64,000 nt of DNA from Streptomyces albireticuli (GTDB taxonomy: Bacteria > Actinomycetota > Actinomycetes > Streptomycetales > Streptomycetaceae), in NCBI RefSeq assembly GCF_002192455.1, contig NZ_CP021744.1, positions 1,178,001-1,242,000 on the forward strand, read 5' to 3'. Within the stretch, counting starts at the first letter, position 1. Each line of letters opens with the position of its first letter. The notes under the pieces were generated by a model. It was not told where the DNA came from, did no database searches, and was given only the letters and a program-made list of their open reading frames with translations. Shown one piece after another: positions 52,435 through 60,942 of the stretch. A program made the translations under genes and the position numbers.

Positions 52435-55400
52435 TTGGACACGTCCGGCAACGCTCTCACCCCCGCTTTCTCCCCCTCCCCGCCCTTCTCACGGCGCGGC
52501 TTCCTCCAGGCGGCGGCCGGGACCGCCACCGCGGCCGGGGTGGCCGCGACCCTTCCCGCGGGGGTGGCCGGCGCCGCGACGCCCGGTGCCGCGGTCCCCA
52601 CGCTCTCCTTCACCGCCGCCACCAACGGCGCCGCCAGCCTCGCGCCCGCCGGGGACCGGCTCGTCGCCGAGGTGCAGAACGTCCTGTGGTCCTTCTCCCG
52701 GGCCGGCGGCGACGCCGTGGCGATCACGCCGGCCGATCTGGAACCGACCCGGCCCGTGCACTCCCCCGACGGCAGGCGGCTCGCCGTCTGCGCCTTCCGG
52801 GGTGGCGGGTTCCATATCTGGACGCTGCGGCCCGACGGGTCGGGGCTGCGGCAGCTGACCGACGGGCCCTGGGACGACCGCGGGCCCTCCTGGTCGCCGG
52901 ACGGGTCGCGCGTCGCGTTCGCGTCCGAGCGGGGCGGTGACCCGGTGGCCGGGAGCCCGTACCGCGTGTGGGTGGTGGACGTCCGCACCGGCGGCCTCAC
53001 CCGGATCAGCGGGGTGACCGGCCAGGACGGGCCGTTCCAGGACGGGGCCTGGGAGGACTTCGATCCCACCTGGTCGCCGGACGGCAAGCGGCTGATCTTC
53101 GTCCGGGGCCGGGTCGCCGGGACGGCGCTGGAGGCCCGTACGGTCGTGTCCGCGCCCGCCGACGGACGGGGCCCGGTCCGGGTGGAGCACACGGAGACCG
53201 CCGCCGCGCAGGTGATGACCCCGGCCGTCTCGCCCGCCGGCCGCCTGGCCTACCTCCGGACCACGGCGGCGCCCACCGCCACCTGCGTGCTCGTCGTCGA
53301 CGGCGCGGTCGTGAAGATCGACGGTGACGTCGAGCCCGTACCGCCGCGCTGGATCTCGCGGGACGAGCTGCTCCTCACCCTCGGCGGACGGTTCGCGGTG
53401 GTCCGGGTGAACCATGGCAAGGTCTCCTCCGCGCTCACCTTCCTCCCCTTCTCCGCCCGGCTTCCCGTCCCCCGGCCCCGCTACCGCGTCAAGCGCTACG
53501 ACCTGGAGGCCGGCGGGACCCGCACCGCCCGCGCCCTCCACCTGCCGGCCCTCTCCCCCGACGCGCGCCGGGTCGCCTTCGCCGCGCTGAATTCGCTCTG
53601 GGTCGCCGACGTCGCCGGCGGGCGGCCCCGCCGGGTGGTGAGCGCCGAGCCCACCCGCTATCTGCTCGGGCCCACCTGGACCCGCGACGGCCGGTCCCTG
53701 GTCTACGCGGGCGACCGGGACGGGCTGCTCGCCGTGCGCCGCCACGACCTCGCCTCCGGCGAGGAGACCGTGCTGGCCGACGGGGGCCGGGTCTATCCCG
53801 CGCTCTCCCCGGACGAGCGGCTCCTCGCGAGCGTCGACATGGCGGGCAACATCGTCGTCCGCGACCTCGCCGGGGGCTCCGACCGCGTCCTCGCGGCCCC
53901 GCTCGGCGCCGGCGGGCTGCCCGGCAGACCCAGCTGGTCACCCGACGGGCGCTACCTCGCCTTCTGCGACCGCAACCGCCTCAACCAGCGGTTCCGCGAG
54001 GGCTACAACCTCATCCGGGTCGTCGACACCCGCGACGGCACCGCCCGGCTGCACGCCCTCGCCCCGCACGCCTCCCTCTCCGACCGCTACGACTCCGGGC
54101 CCGTCTGGTCGCCCGACGGGCGCCACATGGCGGTGATCTCCGAGTCCGCGCTGTGGCTGCTGCCCGTACGGGCCGACGGGGCCCCCGAGGGCGCGCCCCG
54201 GCGGCTGACGGACGAGGCCGCCGACCACCCGTCCTGGTCCGCCGACGGGCGCCGCCTCCTCTATCTCTCCGCAGGACGGCTGCGGATCATGGACATCGGG
54301 AGCCGGGCGGTCCGTACGGTCCCCGTCACGCTCGACTACCGGCGCCCCACCCCCGCCGACGTCGTCGTCCACGCCGGAAGGTTCTGGGACGGCACCGGGG
54401 ACACGGTGCGCGACGACGTCGACGTCACGGTGCGCGGCGGCCGCGTCGACTCCGTCGGGCCGCACCGGGCGCGCCGGGCGTCCGTCCGCCGGATCGACGC
54501 CTCGGACCGCACGGTGATCCCCGGCCTCTGGGACGCGCACACCCACCCGTACCAGAACATCTACGGCGGCCGGGAGACCGCGCTGCTGCTGGCCTACGGG
54601 ATCACCACGGCCGTCTCGCTCGGCGGGTTCGCCTACGAGCAGGCGCGCCTCCGCGAGGCCGTCGCCGCGGGGGCGCTGGCCGGGCCCCGGATGCTGACCT
54701 CGGGCGAGCTGCTGGACGGCGGGCGCGTCGCGTACAGCATGGGGCGCGCGCACCGCACCCGGGAGGGGCTGCGCCGGTCGCTCGACCGTGCCGCCGCGCT
54801 GGACTGGGACTTCGTCAAGACGTACGTGCGGGCCCCGGGCTGGGTGATGGAGGAGGCGGCCCGGTTCGCGCACGAGCGGCTCGGGGTGCGCGCGGGCAGC
54901 CACCTCTGCTCGCCCGGCGTCCAGCTCGGCCAGGACCTCACGACCCATCTCCAGGCCACCCAGCGGCTGGAGTTCGGGCACGCCACGACGGCGACGGGCC
55001 ACGCGTACCAGGACCTGGTGGAGATCTACACGAGCCGGGGCGTGGACTTCCACCTCATCGCGACGCTCTTCACCTCCGTGCCGCTGCTCGGCGACGCGCC
55101 CGCCCTGGCCGAGGACCCCCGGGTGACGACGCTGATGCCGCCGTGGGACGTCGCGGTCGTCCGCCGGACGGCCGGCAGCCCGCCCACCCGCGACCAGCTG
55201 GACACCCTGGAGCGCGAGGTCGGCGTCTACCGGCGGGTGCTGGCCGGAGGCGGCGTCGTCGCCCTCGGCACGGACGCCCCACTGGTGCCCGTGGGGCTCT
55301 CGCTGCACATGGGGCTGCGGGCGCTGCACCGCTACGGGCTGTCGGCGGCGGAGGCGCTGCGCACCGCGACCGTGCTGCCCGCGCGGGCGTTCGGCGCCGA

Positions 55401-55662
55401 GCGGGACCTGGGCACGCTGGAGGCCGGCAAGCTGGCCGACATGACGGTGGTGGACGGCGACCCGTTCACCGACTTCGACCGGCTGGTGCGGACGGAGTCG
55501 GTGCTGCGCGGGGGCGTGCCCTTCCGCCAGGCGGACCTGGTCGGCTCGTACGCCACCGCCCGGCCGGAGGACGGGCCCGCGGCGCGCTCGCTGGGCGAGT
55601 GGCTGGCGGTCGGACGGCAGCTGCGCCGGGAGTCGTGCTGCGACATGGAGCTGCCGCACTGA
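52435..55662 (+). CDS. Secreted beta-propeller amidohydrolase (Tat signal)
   Basis: A 1,075-residue exported protein. The TTG at 52435 follows AGGAGGACAG and puts a Tat signal at the N-terminus (SRRGFLQAAAG, Arg 20-21). Residues about 60-640 contain repeated TolB/PD40-type blades (HSPDGRRLAV, WSPDGSRVAF, WSPDGKRLIF, WSPDGRYLAF, WSPDGRHMAV, WSADGRRLLY). Residues about 645-1050 form an amidohydrolase with metal motif DAHTH (700-704), later His in GSHLCSPG and FGHATTATGH, and Asp in LGTDAPLVPVG. Such fusions are annotated as imidazolonepropionase- or prolidase-like; the substrate is unknown. A strong hairpin lies 33 bp after the stop. Confidence 0.9.
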   Translation: MDTSGNALTPAFSPSPPFSRRGFLQAAAGTATAAGVAATLPAGVAGAATPGAAVPTLSFTAATNGAASLAPAGDRLVAEVQNVLWSFSRAGGDAVAITPADLEPTRPVHSPDGRRLAVCAFRGGGFHIWTLRPDGSGLRQLTDGPWDDRGPSWSPDGSRVAFASERGGDPVAGSPYRVWVVDVRTGGLTRISGVTGQDGPFQDGAWEDFDPTWSPDGKRLIFVRGRVAGTALEARTVVSAPADGRGPVRVEHTETAAAQVMTPAVSPAGRLAYLRTTAAPTATCVLVVDGAVVKIDGDVEPVPPRWISRDELLLTLGGRFAVVRVNHGKVSSALTFLPFSARLPVPRPRYRVKRYDLEAGGTRTARALHLPALSPDARRVAFAALNSLWVADVAGGRPRRVVSAEPTRYLLGPTWTRDGRSLVYAGDRDGLLAVRRHDLASGEETVLADGGRVYPALSPDERLLASVDMAGNIVVRDLAGGSDRVLAAPLGAGGLPGRPSWSPDGRYLAFCDRNRLNQRFREGYNLIRVVDTRDGTARLHALAPHASLSDRYDSGPVWSPDGRHMAVISESALWLLPVRADGAPEGAPRRLTDEAADHPSWSADGRRLLYLSAGRLRIMDIGSRAVRTVPVTLDYRRPTPADVVVHAGRFWDGTGDTVRDDVDVTVRGGRVDSVGPHRARRASVRRIDASDRTVIPGLWDAHTHPYQNIYGGRETALLLAYGITTAVSLGGFAYEQARLREAVAAGALAGPRMLTSGELLDGGRVAYSMGRAHRTREGLRRSLDRAAALDWDFVKTYVRAPGWVMEEAARFAHERLGVRAGSHLCSPGVQLGQDLTTHLQATQRLEFGHATTATGHAYQDLVEIYTSRGVDFHLIATLFTSVPLLGDAPALAEDPRVTTLMPPWDVAVVRRTAGSPPTRDQLDTLEREVGVYRRVLAGGGVVALGTDAPLVPVGLSLHMGLRALHRYGLSAAEALRTATVLPARAFGAERDLGTLEAGKLADMTVVDGDPFTDFDRLVRTESVLRGGVPFRQADLVGSYATARPEDGPAARSLGEWLAVGRQLRRESCCDMELPH

Positions 55663-55694
55663 GTCGCACCGGGCCGGGCCCTGCCGGCCCGCGC

Positions 55695-55733
55695 CGGGGC
55701 CGTGGAGGCGCTTCCCGCGCCTCCACGGCCCCG
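55695..55733. terminator. 17-bp hairpin between convergent genes
   Basis: Arms 55695-55711 (CGGGGCCGTGGAGGCGC) and 55717-55733 are perfectly complementary with loop TTCCC. It sits between the amidohydrolase stop (55662) and the chitosanase stop (55741), so it can serve both directions. Confidence 0.9.
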
Positions 55734-55740
55734 CCCGCGC

Positions 55741-56709
55741 CTACTCCTTGATCTCGTACGAGTCGCCGTAGACCTTCCACTTCAGCGGCGGCTGAAGCTC
55801 GAAGTTGCCGTTGTTCAGGAACACACGCTGCGCGGTGTCGACGCGGCTGGTGTCGCTGTGGGCCTCCTCGTTCTGCATGGCCTTCTTCCGGGCGTCGAGG
55901 AAGGCGCCGAGGTAGGTCTTCTCGTCGCCGCCCTGGGCCGGCGGCTTCGCCTTGGCCAGGGCGGCCTTGCGGATGCCGCCGAAGCTGTCCTTGCCGCTGC
56001 CGGGGCCGTGCATGACGATCGCGTCGTAGTAGACGAACTGGCCGAGCGTGCGCAGGCCGTCGGCCTTGGCCTGCGCGACCGACGGGCCGAAGTAGACGCG
56101 GTCGCGCTCGGCCTCCTGGGCGGCCTGGAACGCCTTGTCCTGGGCGGCCTTGTGCCAGGCGTCCTCGAAGGGCTTGCCGAGGCCGGCGTGGGAGTCGCTG
56201 CCGTTGACCTTGCGCAGGGCGGGCAGGTACTTGGCGAGCGGGTTGCCGGGCTTGTCCTTGGTGTACCGCTCGACGAGGTCGAGCATGTCGCCGGTGCCGG
56301 AACAGAAGCCGATGATGCCGGCGGTGTAGCCGCGGCCGTCGCCGATGTCCTCGATGTAGGTGAACTGGGCGCGCCAGTCGAGCGAGGAGTTCTCGGCGCT
56401 CGACACCAGCCGCATGGCGATGTCCTTCTTGTACGGGTCGTCCAGGCCGGTCGCGGCCTGGGCCCGTATCCGCTCGGTGAGCGGGGCGGTGGTGACGTGG
56501 TGGGCGGTGGAGGCGGTCACGGCCGCCGCCTGGCTCACCCCGGTGAGGGCGAGGGCGGGGAGGACGGCGGCCACGCCGGCGAGGGCGAGGCGGGTGGTCC
56601 GCCTCGGCTTCCCCGGGGTGCGGCGCGGGGCGAGGGAGGACGCCTGGGGCGGGGTCCCGTCCGAGGTGGTGCGGGAGCGTGCGGTGGTCGTCGCGGTGCG
56701 CGTGGGCAT
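55741..56709 (-). CDS. csn: Chitosanase, glycoside hydrolase family 46
   Basis: A 322-residue secreted enzyme that cuts chitosan. The N-terminus is long and basic with a twin-Arg-like string and hydrophobic core (RRTTRLALAGVAAVLPALAL, about 36-55), cut near SQAAA. The GH46 active site is clear: general acid Glu 106 in SSAENSSL and Asp 124 in EDIGDGRGYTAGIIGF, 18 residues apart as in the N174 enzyme. Later motifs are GPGSGKDSFGGIRK and RVFLNNGNFELQPPL. Upstream are a hairpin and an 8-3-8 palindrome resembling the operators of chitosan-induced genes. Confidence 0.94.
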   Translation of the reverse strand: MPTRTATTTARSRTTSDGTPPQASSLAPRRTPGKPRRTTRLALAGVAAVLPALALTGVSQAAAVTASTAHHVTTAPLTERIRAQAATGLDDPYKKDIAMRLVSSAENSSLDWRAQFTYIEDIGDGRGYTAGIIGFCSGTGDMLDLVERYTKDKPGNPLAKYLPALRKVNGSDSHAGLGKPFEDAWHKAAQDKAFQAAQEAERDRVYFGPSVAQAKADGLRTLGQFVYYDAIVMHGPGSGKDSFGGIRKAALAKAKPPAQGGDEKTYLGAFLDARKKAMQNEEAHSDTSRVDTAQRVFLNNGNFELQPPLKWKVYGDSYEIKE

Positions 56710-56730
56710 GCGGATCTCCGTTCCCGGGTC

Positions 56731-56752
56731 GCCGGGGCCTCATGGCCCCGGC
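56731..56752 (-). other. Hairpin in the chitosanase leader
   Basis: GCCGGGGCC (56731-56739) and GGCCCCGGC (56744-56752) with loop TCAT, 21 bp before the chitosanase start and directly touching the operator palindrome. It could form in the 5' leader of the mRNA. Confidence 0.5.
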
Positions 56753-56753
56753 T

Positions 56754-56772
56754 GTTAGGAAGCTTTCCTAAC
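56754..56772. promoter_or_regulatory. Palindromic operator upstream of chitosanase
   Basis: GTTAGGAA-GCT-TTCCTAAC: perfect 8-bp arms, AT-rich in very GC-rich DNA, 45-63 bp before the chitosanase start. Similar AGGAAA/TTTCCT palindromes precede other actinomycete chitosanase genes and bind the ROK-family repressor CsnR (from memory of the literature). No csnR gene lies in the window. Confidence 0.65.
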
Positions 56773-56932
56773 CAACGAACGGCATTGAAGCGGGCCCACC
56801 GCTTCCGCCACAAGAGGCGCGTACGACCTCATAGGCCCCGGAGCGCACTCACTAGGGGATTACGTAGGAAATCGCACCGCTCCGGCCCCCGGGAGCCCCG
56901 CCCCGAGGCAGCACACGGCGCCAACTCCCCCG

Positions 56933-58123
56933 CTACGCCCGGACGGTGGCCCCGGCGCGGCCCGCCCCGTTCGCGGTCCGCGCTCGCGCCGGGCACCGCT
57001 CCTCCGGGGTCGCCGGCCGGGTCGCGACCGCCCGCCACCACGGGTCCGCCGGCAGCCCGGCGGCCGGCTCGAAGGGCTGTCCCGGCCGGGGCGTCACCAC
57101 CCGCGCGCCACTGCGCTCGCCCGCGGCGACGGTGCCCTCGACGGGCTCCTCCCAGGGGTGCGGGGCGAGGTTGAAGGTGCCCCAGTGGATCGGCAGCATG
57201 ACGCCGCGCGCGGGGTCCCCCTGGAGGTCGAGGTGGGCGCGCATGCCCTCCTCGGGTGTCATGTGGATGTCGGGCCAGAACTCGCTGTACGCGCCGATCT
57301 GCACCATCGTGGCGTCGAACGGGCCGTACTGGGCGCCGATGTCCGCGAAGCCGGGGAAGTATCCGGTGTCGCCGCTGTGGAAGACGCGGTGCTCGGGACC
57401 CGCGACCACCCAGGAGGCCCAGAGGGTGTGCTGGGTGTTGCGGAGCCCGCGGCCGCAGAAGTGGCGGGCGGGGGTGGCGGTGAGGGTGAGGTCCCCGACC
57501 CGGGTCGACTCGTGCCAGTCGAGCTCGGTGATCCGGTCCTCGGGCACCCCCCAGTGTTCGAGGTGGGCGCCGATGCCCAGCGGCACGACGAAGTGCGCGC
57601 GGGTGTGCCGGGACAGGGCCTGGACCGTCGGCATGTCCAGGTGGTCGTAGTGGTCGTGGGAGATCACGACGGCGTCGACGTGCCCCGCCTCGGACAGCGG
57701 CACCGGCACCGGGTGCAGGCGGCGCGGGCCGGCGAAGGCGAAGGGCGAGCAGCGCTCGGACCACACCGGGTCGAAGAGCACCCGGTGCCCGTCGATCTCC
57801 GCGAGCACGGTGGAGTGGCCCATCCACGTCAGCCGCAGCCCGGTGGCCGCGGGGGTGGCGAGGTCGGCGACGGTCGTGGGGTGGACCGGCACGTTGCCCG
57901 CGGGGGCACGGCGGGCGCGCTCCTCTCTGCGGAAGTAGGTGGGCAGGAACTTCAGCATGGAGCCGGAGGGGGTGTGCTGGGCCGCCACCGGGTTGGTGAA
58001 GACGCCGTCGGCGTAGTGCGGCGACCGCCGGATGCGCGCCATCCGCTCCCCCGACGGGTCGACGCCGAACGCGGCCGGTCGCAGGGCGTCGAGCGGTGAG
58101 CTTTTCGGGCGGGAGCCGGTCAC
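56933..58123 (-). CDS. MBL-fold metal-dependent hydrolase (NAPE-PLD/UlaG-like)
   Basis: A 396-residue metallo-beta-lactamase-fold protein. Metal motif VISHDHYDHLD (H-x-H-x-D-H) near residue 165, preceded by WMGHSTVLAEIDG and FDPVWSERCSPF, followed by PARHFCGRG, HSGDTGYFPGFADI and LPIHWGTFNLAPHPWEEP. This pattern belongs to the branch that includes N-acyl-phosphatidylethanolamine phospholipase D and is common in actinobacteria. The GTG at 58123 follows GGAGGTGCC. Cytoplasmic, with no signal peptide. The natural substrate is unknown. Confidence 0.88.
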   Translation of the reverse strand: MTGSRPKSSPLDALRPAAFGVDPSGERMARIRRSPHYADGVFTNPVAAQHTPSGSMLKFLPTYFRREERARRAPAGNVPVHPTTVADLATPAATGLRLTWMGHSTVLAEIDGHRVLFDPVWSERCSPFAFAGPRRLHPVPVPLSEAGHVDAVVISHDHYDHLDMPTVQALSRHTRAHFVVPLGIGAHLEHWGVPEDRITELDWHESTRVGDLTLTATPARHFCGRGLRNTQHTLWASWVVAGPEHRVFHSGDTGYFPGFADIGAQYGPFDATMVQIGAYSEFWPDIHMTPEEGMRAHLDLQGDPARGVMLPIHWGTFNLAPHPWEEPVEGTVAAGERSGARVVTPRPGQPFEPAAGLPADPWWRAVATRPATPEERCPARARTANGAGRAGATVRA

Positions 58124-58328
58124 GGCACCTCCAGGAAGCAGCGTCGGGTGAGAGTCACCGTCATTATCTGCTCCTGTTCGAACGACCGGCGGGTGGCCCC
58201 CCGTCGTCGGGCGGACCGCGCCTGGGGGAACACCCGGTGCGCCGTCCGGGCCCACCCCCGTGATCGGGCCCGGCCGACGACCGGTGTTCACCACCTGATG
58301 CCCCACTGTGCAGGGTCCCGGGGCCATA

Positions 58329-58350
58329 TGCACGTGAATTTTCACGTGCA
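58329..58350. repeat. 22-bp palindrome between AlkB and MBL genes
   Basis: TGCACGTGAA-TT-TTCACGTGCA, perfect 10-bp arms, relatively AT-rich. It lies 30 bp after the stop of the leftward AlkB-like gene and about 205 bp before the MBL start. It may be a terminator stem or an operator for the MBL gene. Confidence 0.55.
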
Positions 58351-58379
58351 CGTGGCTTGTTTTCGGCCGTATTCCGGGG

Positions 58380-59051
58380 TCAGCCGAGACCGCTCACCCG
58401 GAGGGTGATGTTCAGGCGCCCGGTGAGCCCCAGTCCGGGCGGCGCGGTGTCCGGGTGGGTGCGGGGAACGCCGTGGTAGGCGAGCCGCGCCGGGCCGCCG
58501 AAGACGAAGAGGTCGCCGCTGCGCAGCTCGACGTCGGTCCACGGGCGCTCACGGCCGCTCACCGTGCCGAACCGGAAGACACAGCTGTCACCGAGGCTGA
58601 GGGAGACGATGGGCGCGTCCGAGCGCTCCTCGCGGTCCTGGTGCATGCCCATCCGCGCGCCCGGCCCGTAGAAGTTGATCGCGGCCGTGTCGTACGGGGC
58701 GGCCGGCGCCGGGCCGAACGGCGCCGCGTCCGCCGAGGCCTCGCGGGCCGCCCGCACCGCGTCCTGGGCCAGCCCGTCCAGCCAGGCCGGAAAGGGCTTG
58801 ACCGGCGCGCCGTCGCCGTCGACCACGGTGCGGGCGTAACCATAGGGGAACCAGTGCCAGCCCAGACCGACCGTCCGGACCGACATCCGCCCACCACTGG
58901 GCATCCGCACGGTCCGCAGCCCGGCGGGCGGCTTCGCCCACGCGCGGCAGGCGTCGAGCAGCCGGGCCTGGGCGGCCGGGTCCAGCCAGCCGGGAACGTG
59001 CACGGCTCCCGGGGCGACCTCGGCGGGCGGCCGGGGGAAGAGCTCGTCCAT
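58380..59051 (-). CDS. alkB: AlkB-like Fe(II)/2OG-dependent dioxygenase
   Basis: A 223-residue dealkylase that would repair 1-methyladenine and 3-methylcytosine in DNA or RNA by oxidative demethylation. Motifs: NFYGPGARMGMHQDREE with the metal-binding H-x-D, SLSLGDSCVFRFG, LRSGDLFVFGGPARLAYHGV with the second His, and the RLNITLRV strand with the 2OG-binding Arg. GTG and ATG options agree on the ATG at 59051. It ends 30 bp from the palindrome at 58329. Divergent from the carboxymuconolactone decarboxylase-family gene. Confidence 0.92.
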   Translation of the reverse strand: MDELFPRPPAEVAPGAVHVPGWLDPAAQARLLDACRAWAKPPAGLRTVRMPSGGRMSVRTVGLGWHWFPYGYARTVVDGDGAPVKPFPAWLDGLAQDAVRAAREASADAAPFGPAPAAPYDTAAINFYGPGARMGMHQDREERSDAPIVSLSLGDSCVFRFGTVSGRERPWTDVELRSGDLFVFGGPARLAYHGVPRTHPDTAPPGLGLTGRLNITLRVSGLG

Positions 59052-59172
59052 GCGGCCAGCGTAGATCGGCCGGAGCGGCTGTGACGGAGCGGGGGCGGGC
59101 GGGGGCCGGGGCAGGACCGGAGGGGCCGGATCCGGCCTGTGACCACGGTCTCACCGCCGCGCCCCGGACGGA

Positions 59173-59200
59173 TGTCACGGATCGGTGGGGCCACCGCGTC
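59173..59200 (+). promoter_or_regulatory. ECF41-type sigma factor promoter, predicted
   Basis: TGTCACG, 17 bp, CGTC, ahead of a carboxymuconolactone decarboxylase-family gene. ECF41 sigma factors typically read TGTCACA-N16/17-CGTC promoters in front of such genes. The sigma gene usually lies next to its target; none is in this window. The transcript would have a leader of about 45-80 nt. Confidence 0.55.
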
Positions 59201-59287
59201 GTAAGGGCAGCAGCATCCGATCACTGTCCGATTCACCTGAGACGTCCGTTCATGAACGACGGCACACGCACGACGGAGGCACCGACC

Positions 59288-59854
59288 ATGGCCCGCATCC
59301 CGCTCGAACCGGCCCGCACCACCCCGCTGATCCGCGCGGTGAAGTGGTACTGCCGGCGCGTCTACGGAAAGACCCTCGACCCGGTGATGGCGTTCGCCCA
59401 CAACCGGCGCGTACTGATCGGCTCGTCCCGCTTCGAGATGTCGGTCGCCCGCTGGAAGGCACTGGACCCGGGCCTGAAGGCCCTGGCCGTGATGGCCTCG
59501 GCGGCGTCCATCGGCTGCTCGTGGTGCATGGACTTCGGCTACTGGGAGCACCAGCGGCACGGGGTCCCGCGCGAGAAGCTGCGCGAGGTGCCGCGCTGGC
59601 GCTCCAGCGACGTCTACACACCGCTGGAGCGGGACGTCATGGAGTACGCGGAGGCGATGACGGCCACGCCGCCGGTGGTGGAGGACGGGTTGGTGGAGCG
59701 GTTGCGGGGGGCGTTGGGGGATGCGGCGGTGGTGGAGCTTACGGCGATGGTGGGGGTGGAGAATCTTCGGTCGCGGGTGAATTCGGCGCTGGGGTTGACG
59801 AGTCAGGGGTTCAAGGACCGTTGCGACGTTCCGCTGGGGGGCGGGGCGGCCTGA
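59288..59854 (+). CDS. Carboxymuconolactone decarboxylase-family protein (AhpD-like fold)
   Basis: A 188-residue helical protein. The redox pair lies in IGCSWCMDFGYWEH (C-x-x-C followed by the characteristic acidic/His positions), and DPVMAFAHNRRVL and LERDVMEYAEAMT are family features. Members act as peroxidase-like reductases or decarboxylases; this one resembles the COE genes controlled by ECF41 sigma factors. The ATG at 59288 has GGAGGCACCGACC upstream; an in-frame ATG at 59252 would add 12 residues. An ECF41-like promoter lies upstream. Confidence 0.85.
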   Translation: MARIPLEPARTTPLIRAVKWYCRRVYGKTLDPVMAFAHNRRVLIGSSRFEMSVARWKALDPGLKALAVMASAASIGCSWCMDFGYWEHQRHGVPREKLREVPRWRSSDVYTPLERDVMEYAEAMTATPPVVEDGLVERLRGALGDAAVVELTAMVGVENLRSRVNSALGLTSQGFKDRCDVPLGGGAA

Positions 59855-59878
59855 GGCCGGGCGGGGGTGGGGGTGCGG

Positions 59879-60066
59879 GGTGCCGCTGCGCGGGGCCTTG
59901 TCCCCACCCCGCCCCTTCCCGAATGTCCTCAAACGCCGGACGGGCTGAAATCAGCCCGTCCGGCGTTTGAGGACACCGCGCGGAGCGCGGAAAGAGGGGG
60001 CCCGGGGGCTTGCCCCCGGTTACGGGAAGGGGCGGGTAGGGGAAAAGGCCCCGCGCAGCGGCAACC
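59879..60066. repeat. Long nested intergenic inverted repeat, bidirectional terminator
   Basis: The core is a perfect 25-bp inverted repeat with a 2-nt loop: arms 59924-59948 (CCTCAAACGCCGGACGGGCT at its centre) and 59951-59975. Outer arms also pair imperfectly: TGCCGCTGCGCGGGGCCTT near 59881 with its complement ending near 60063, and CCCCGCCCCTTCCCG near 59908 with CGGGAAGGGGCGGG near 60023. A third hairpin (CCGGGGGCTTGCCCCCGG) starts at 60002. This unit recurs between genes in many Streptomyces genomes. It separates two convergent genes here. Confidence 0.88.
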
Positions 60067-60093
60067 CACCCGCCGCACCCACCCCCGCGCCCC

Positions 60094-60942
60094 CTACCCC
60101 TTCCGCCCCACCCCGCCGTAAAAGATCGTGTTGTTCAGCTCCACCACATCCGGCACCGGCCCCTCCGGCCGCCACAGCGGCACCCGCACCAGCCCCGGCT
60201 CCTCCAGCGCGAAGTCGCCGAAGAGCGGCTCGACCGCCGCGCGGCCGCGGAGGTTGAGGGCGGCGGTGGCGTTCTTGTACGTGCCGAGGACGCTGTCGCG
60301 GGCCTTGACGTCGGTGTAGCCGCCCTCGTAGCCCTCGTACGGCTCGGCCGTGGCGTGGGAGAGGATCAGGCGGCTGCCCGCGGGGAGGGCGTCGGCCAGG
60401 GTCGCGACGATGCCGGCGGGGTCCTCCTCGTCCTTGACGAAGTGCAGGACGGCGACGAGCAGCACGGCCACGGGCTCGCGGAAGTCGATCAGCTCGCGGA
60501 CGACCGGGTGCGCCAGGATCGCACCGGGCTCGCGCACGTCGCCGAGGACGAACGCGGCGCGGCCGGCGTTCGTCAGCTTGGCGCCCGCGTGGGTGGCGAC
60601 GATCGGGTCGTTGTCGACGTAGGCGACGCGGACGTCGGGGTCGATCTCCCGGGCCACCTCGTGGGTGTTCGGGGAGGTGGGTATGCCCGTGCCGATGTCG
60701 ATGATCTGGCGGACGCCGTCCCGCACCACGTCCCGCACGGCGCGCGCCATGAAGGCGCGGTTGGCGCGGGCGGACAGCCGCACCTGCGGGTGCACCTGGA
60801 TGACGTGCTCGGCGGCCTGCCGGTCGACCTCGTAGTTGTCCCAGCCGCCGAGGTAGTAGTCGTACATGCGGGCCGGGTGCGGCCTGCTGGTGTCGATCTC
60901 CTCCGCCGCGAAACCCTGCTCGCTCACGCCGTGCCCTTTCAT
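60094..60942 (-). CDS. SAM-dependent methyltransferase, SAV2177/DUF574 family
   Basis: A 282-residue protein of the Streptomyces SAV2177 family. N-terminal signature SRPHPARMYDYYLGGWDNYEVD, SAM-binding IIDIGTGIPTSPNTHEVA, then VAYVDNDPIV, VAVLHFVKDEEDP and a VPLWRPEG ending. The substrate of this family is unknown, though methyltransferase activity is assumed from the fold. Its ATG overlaps the stop of the DUF397 gene (ATGA), tying it to the XRE-DUF397 pair. Confidence 0.92.
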   Translation of the reverse strand: MKGHGVSEQGFAAEEIDTSRPHPARMYDYYLGGWDNYEVDRQAAEHVIQVHPQVRLSARANRAFMARAVRDVVRDGVRQIIDIGTGIPTSPNTHEVAREIDPDVRVAYVDNDPIVATHAGAKLTNAGRAAFVLGDVREPGAILAHPVVRELIDFREPVAVLLVAVLHFVKDEEDPAGIVATLADALPAGSRLILSHATAEPYEGYEGGYTDVKARDSVLGTYKNATAALNLRGRAAVEPLFGDFALEEPGLVRVPLWRPEGPVPDVVELNNTIFYGGVGRKG

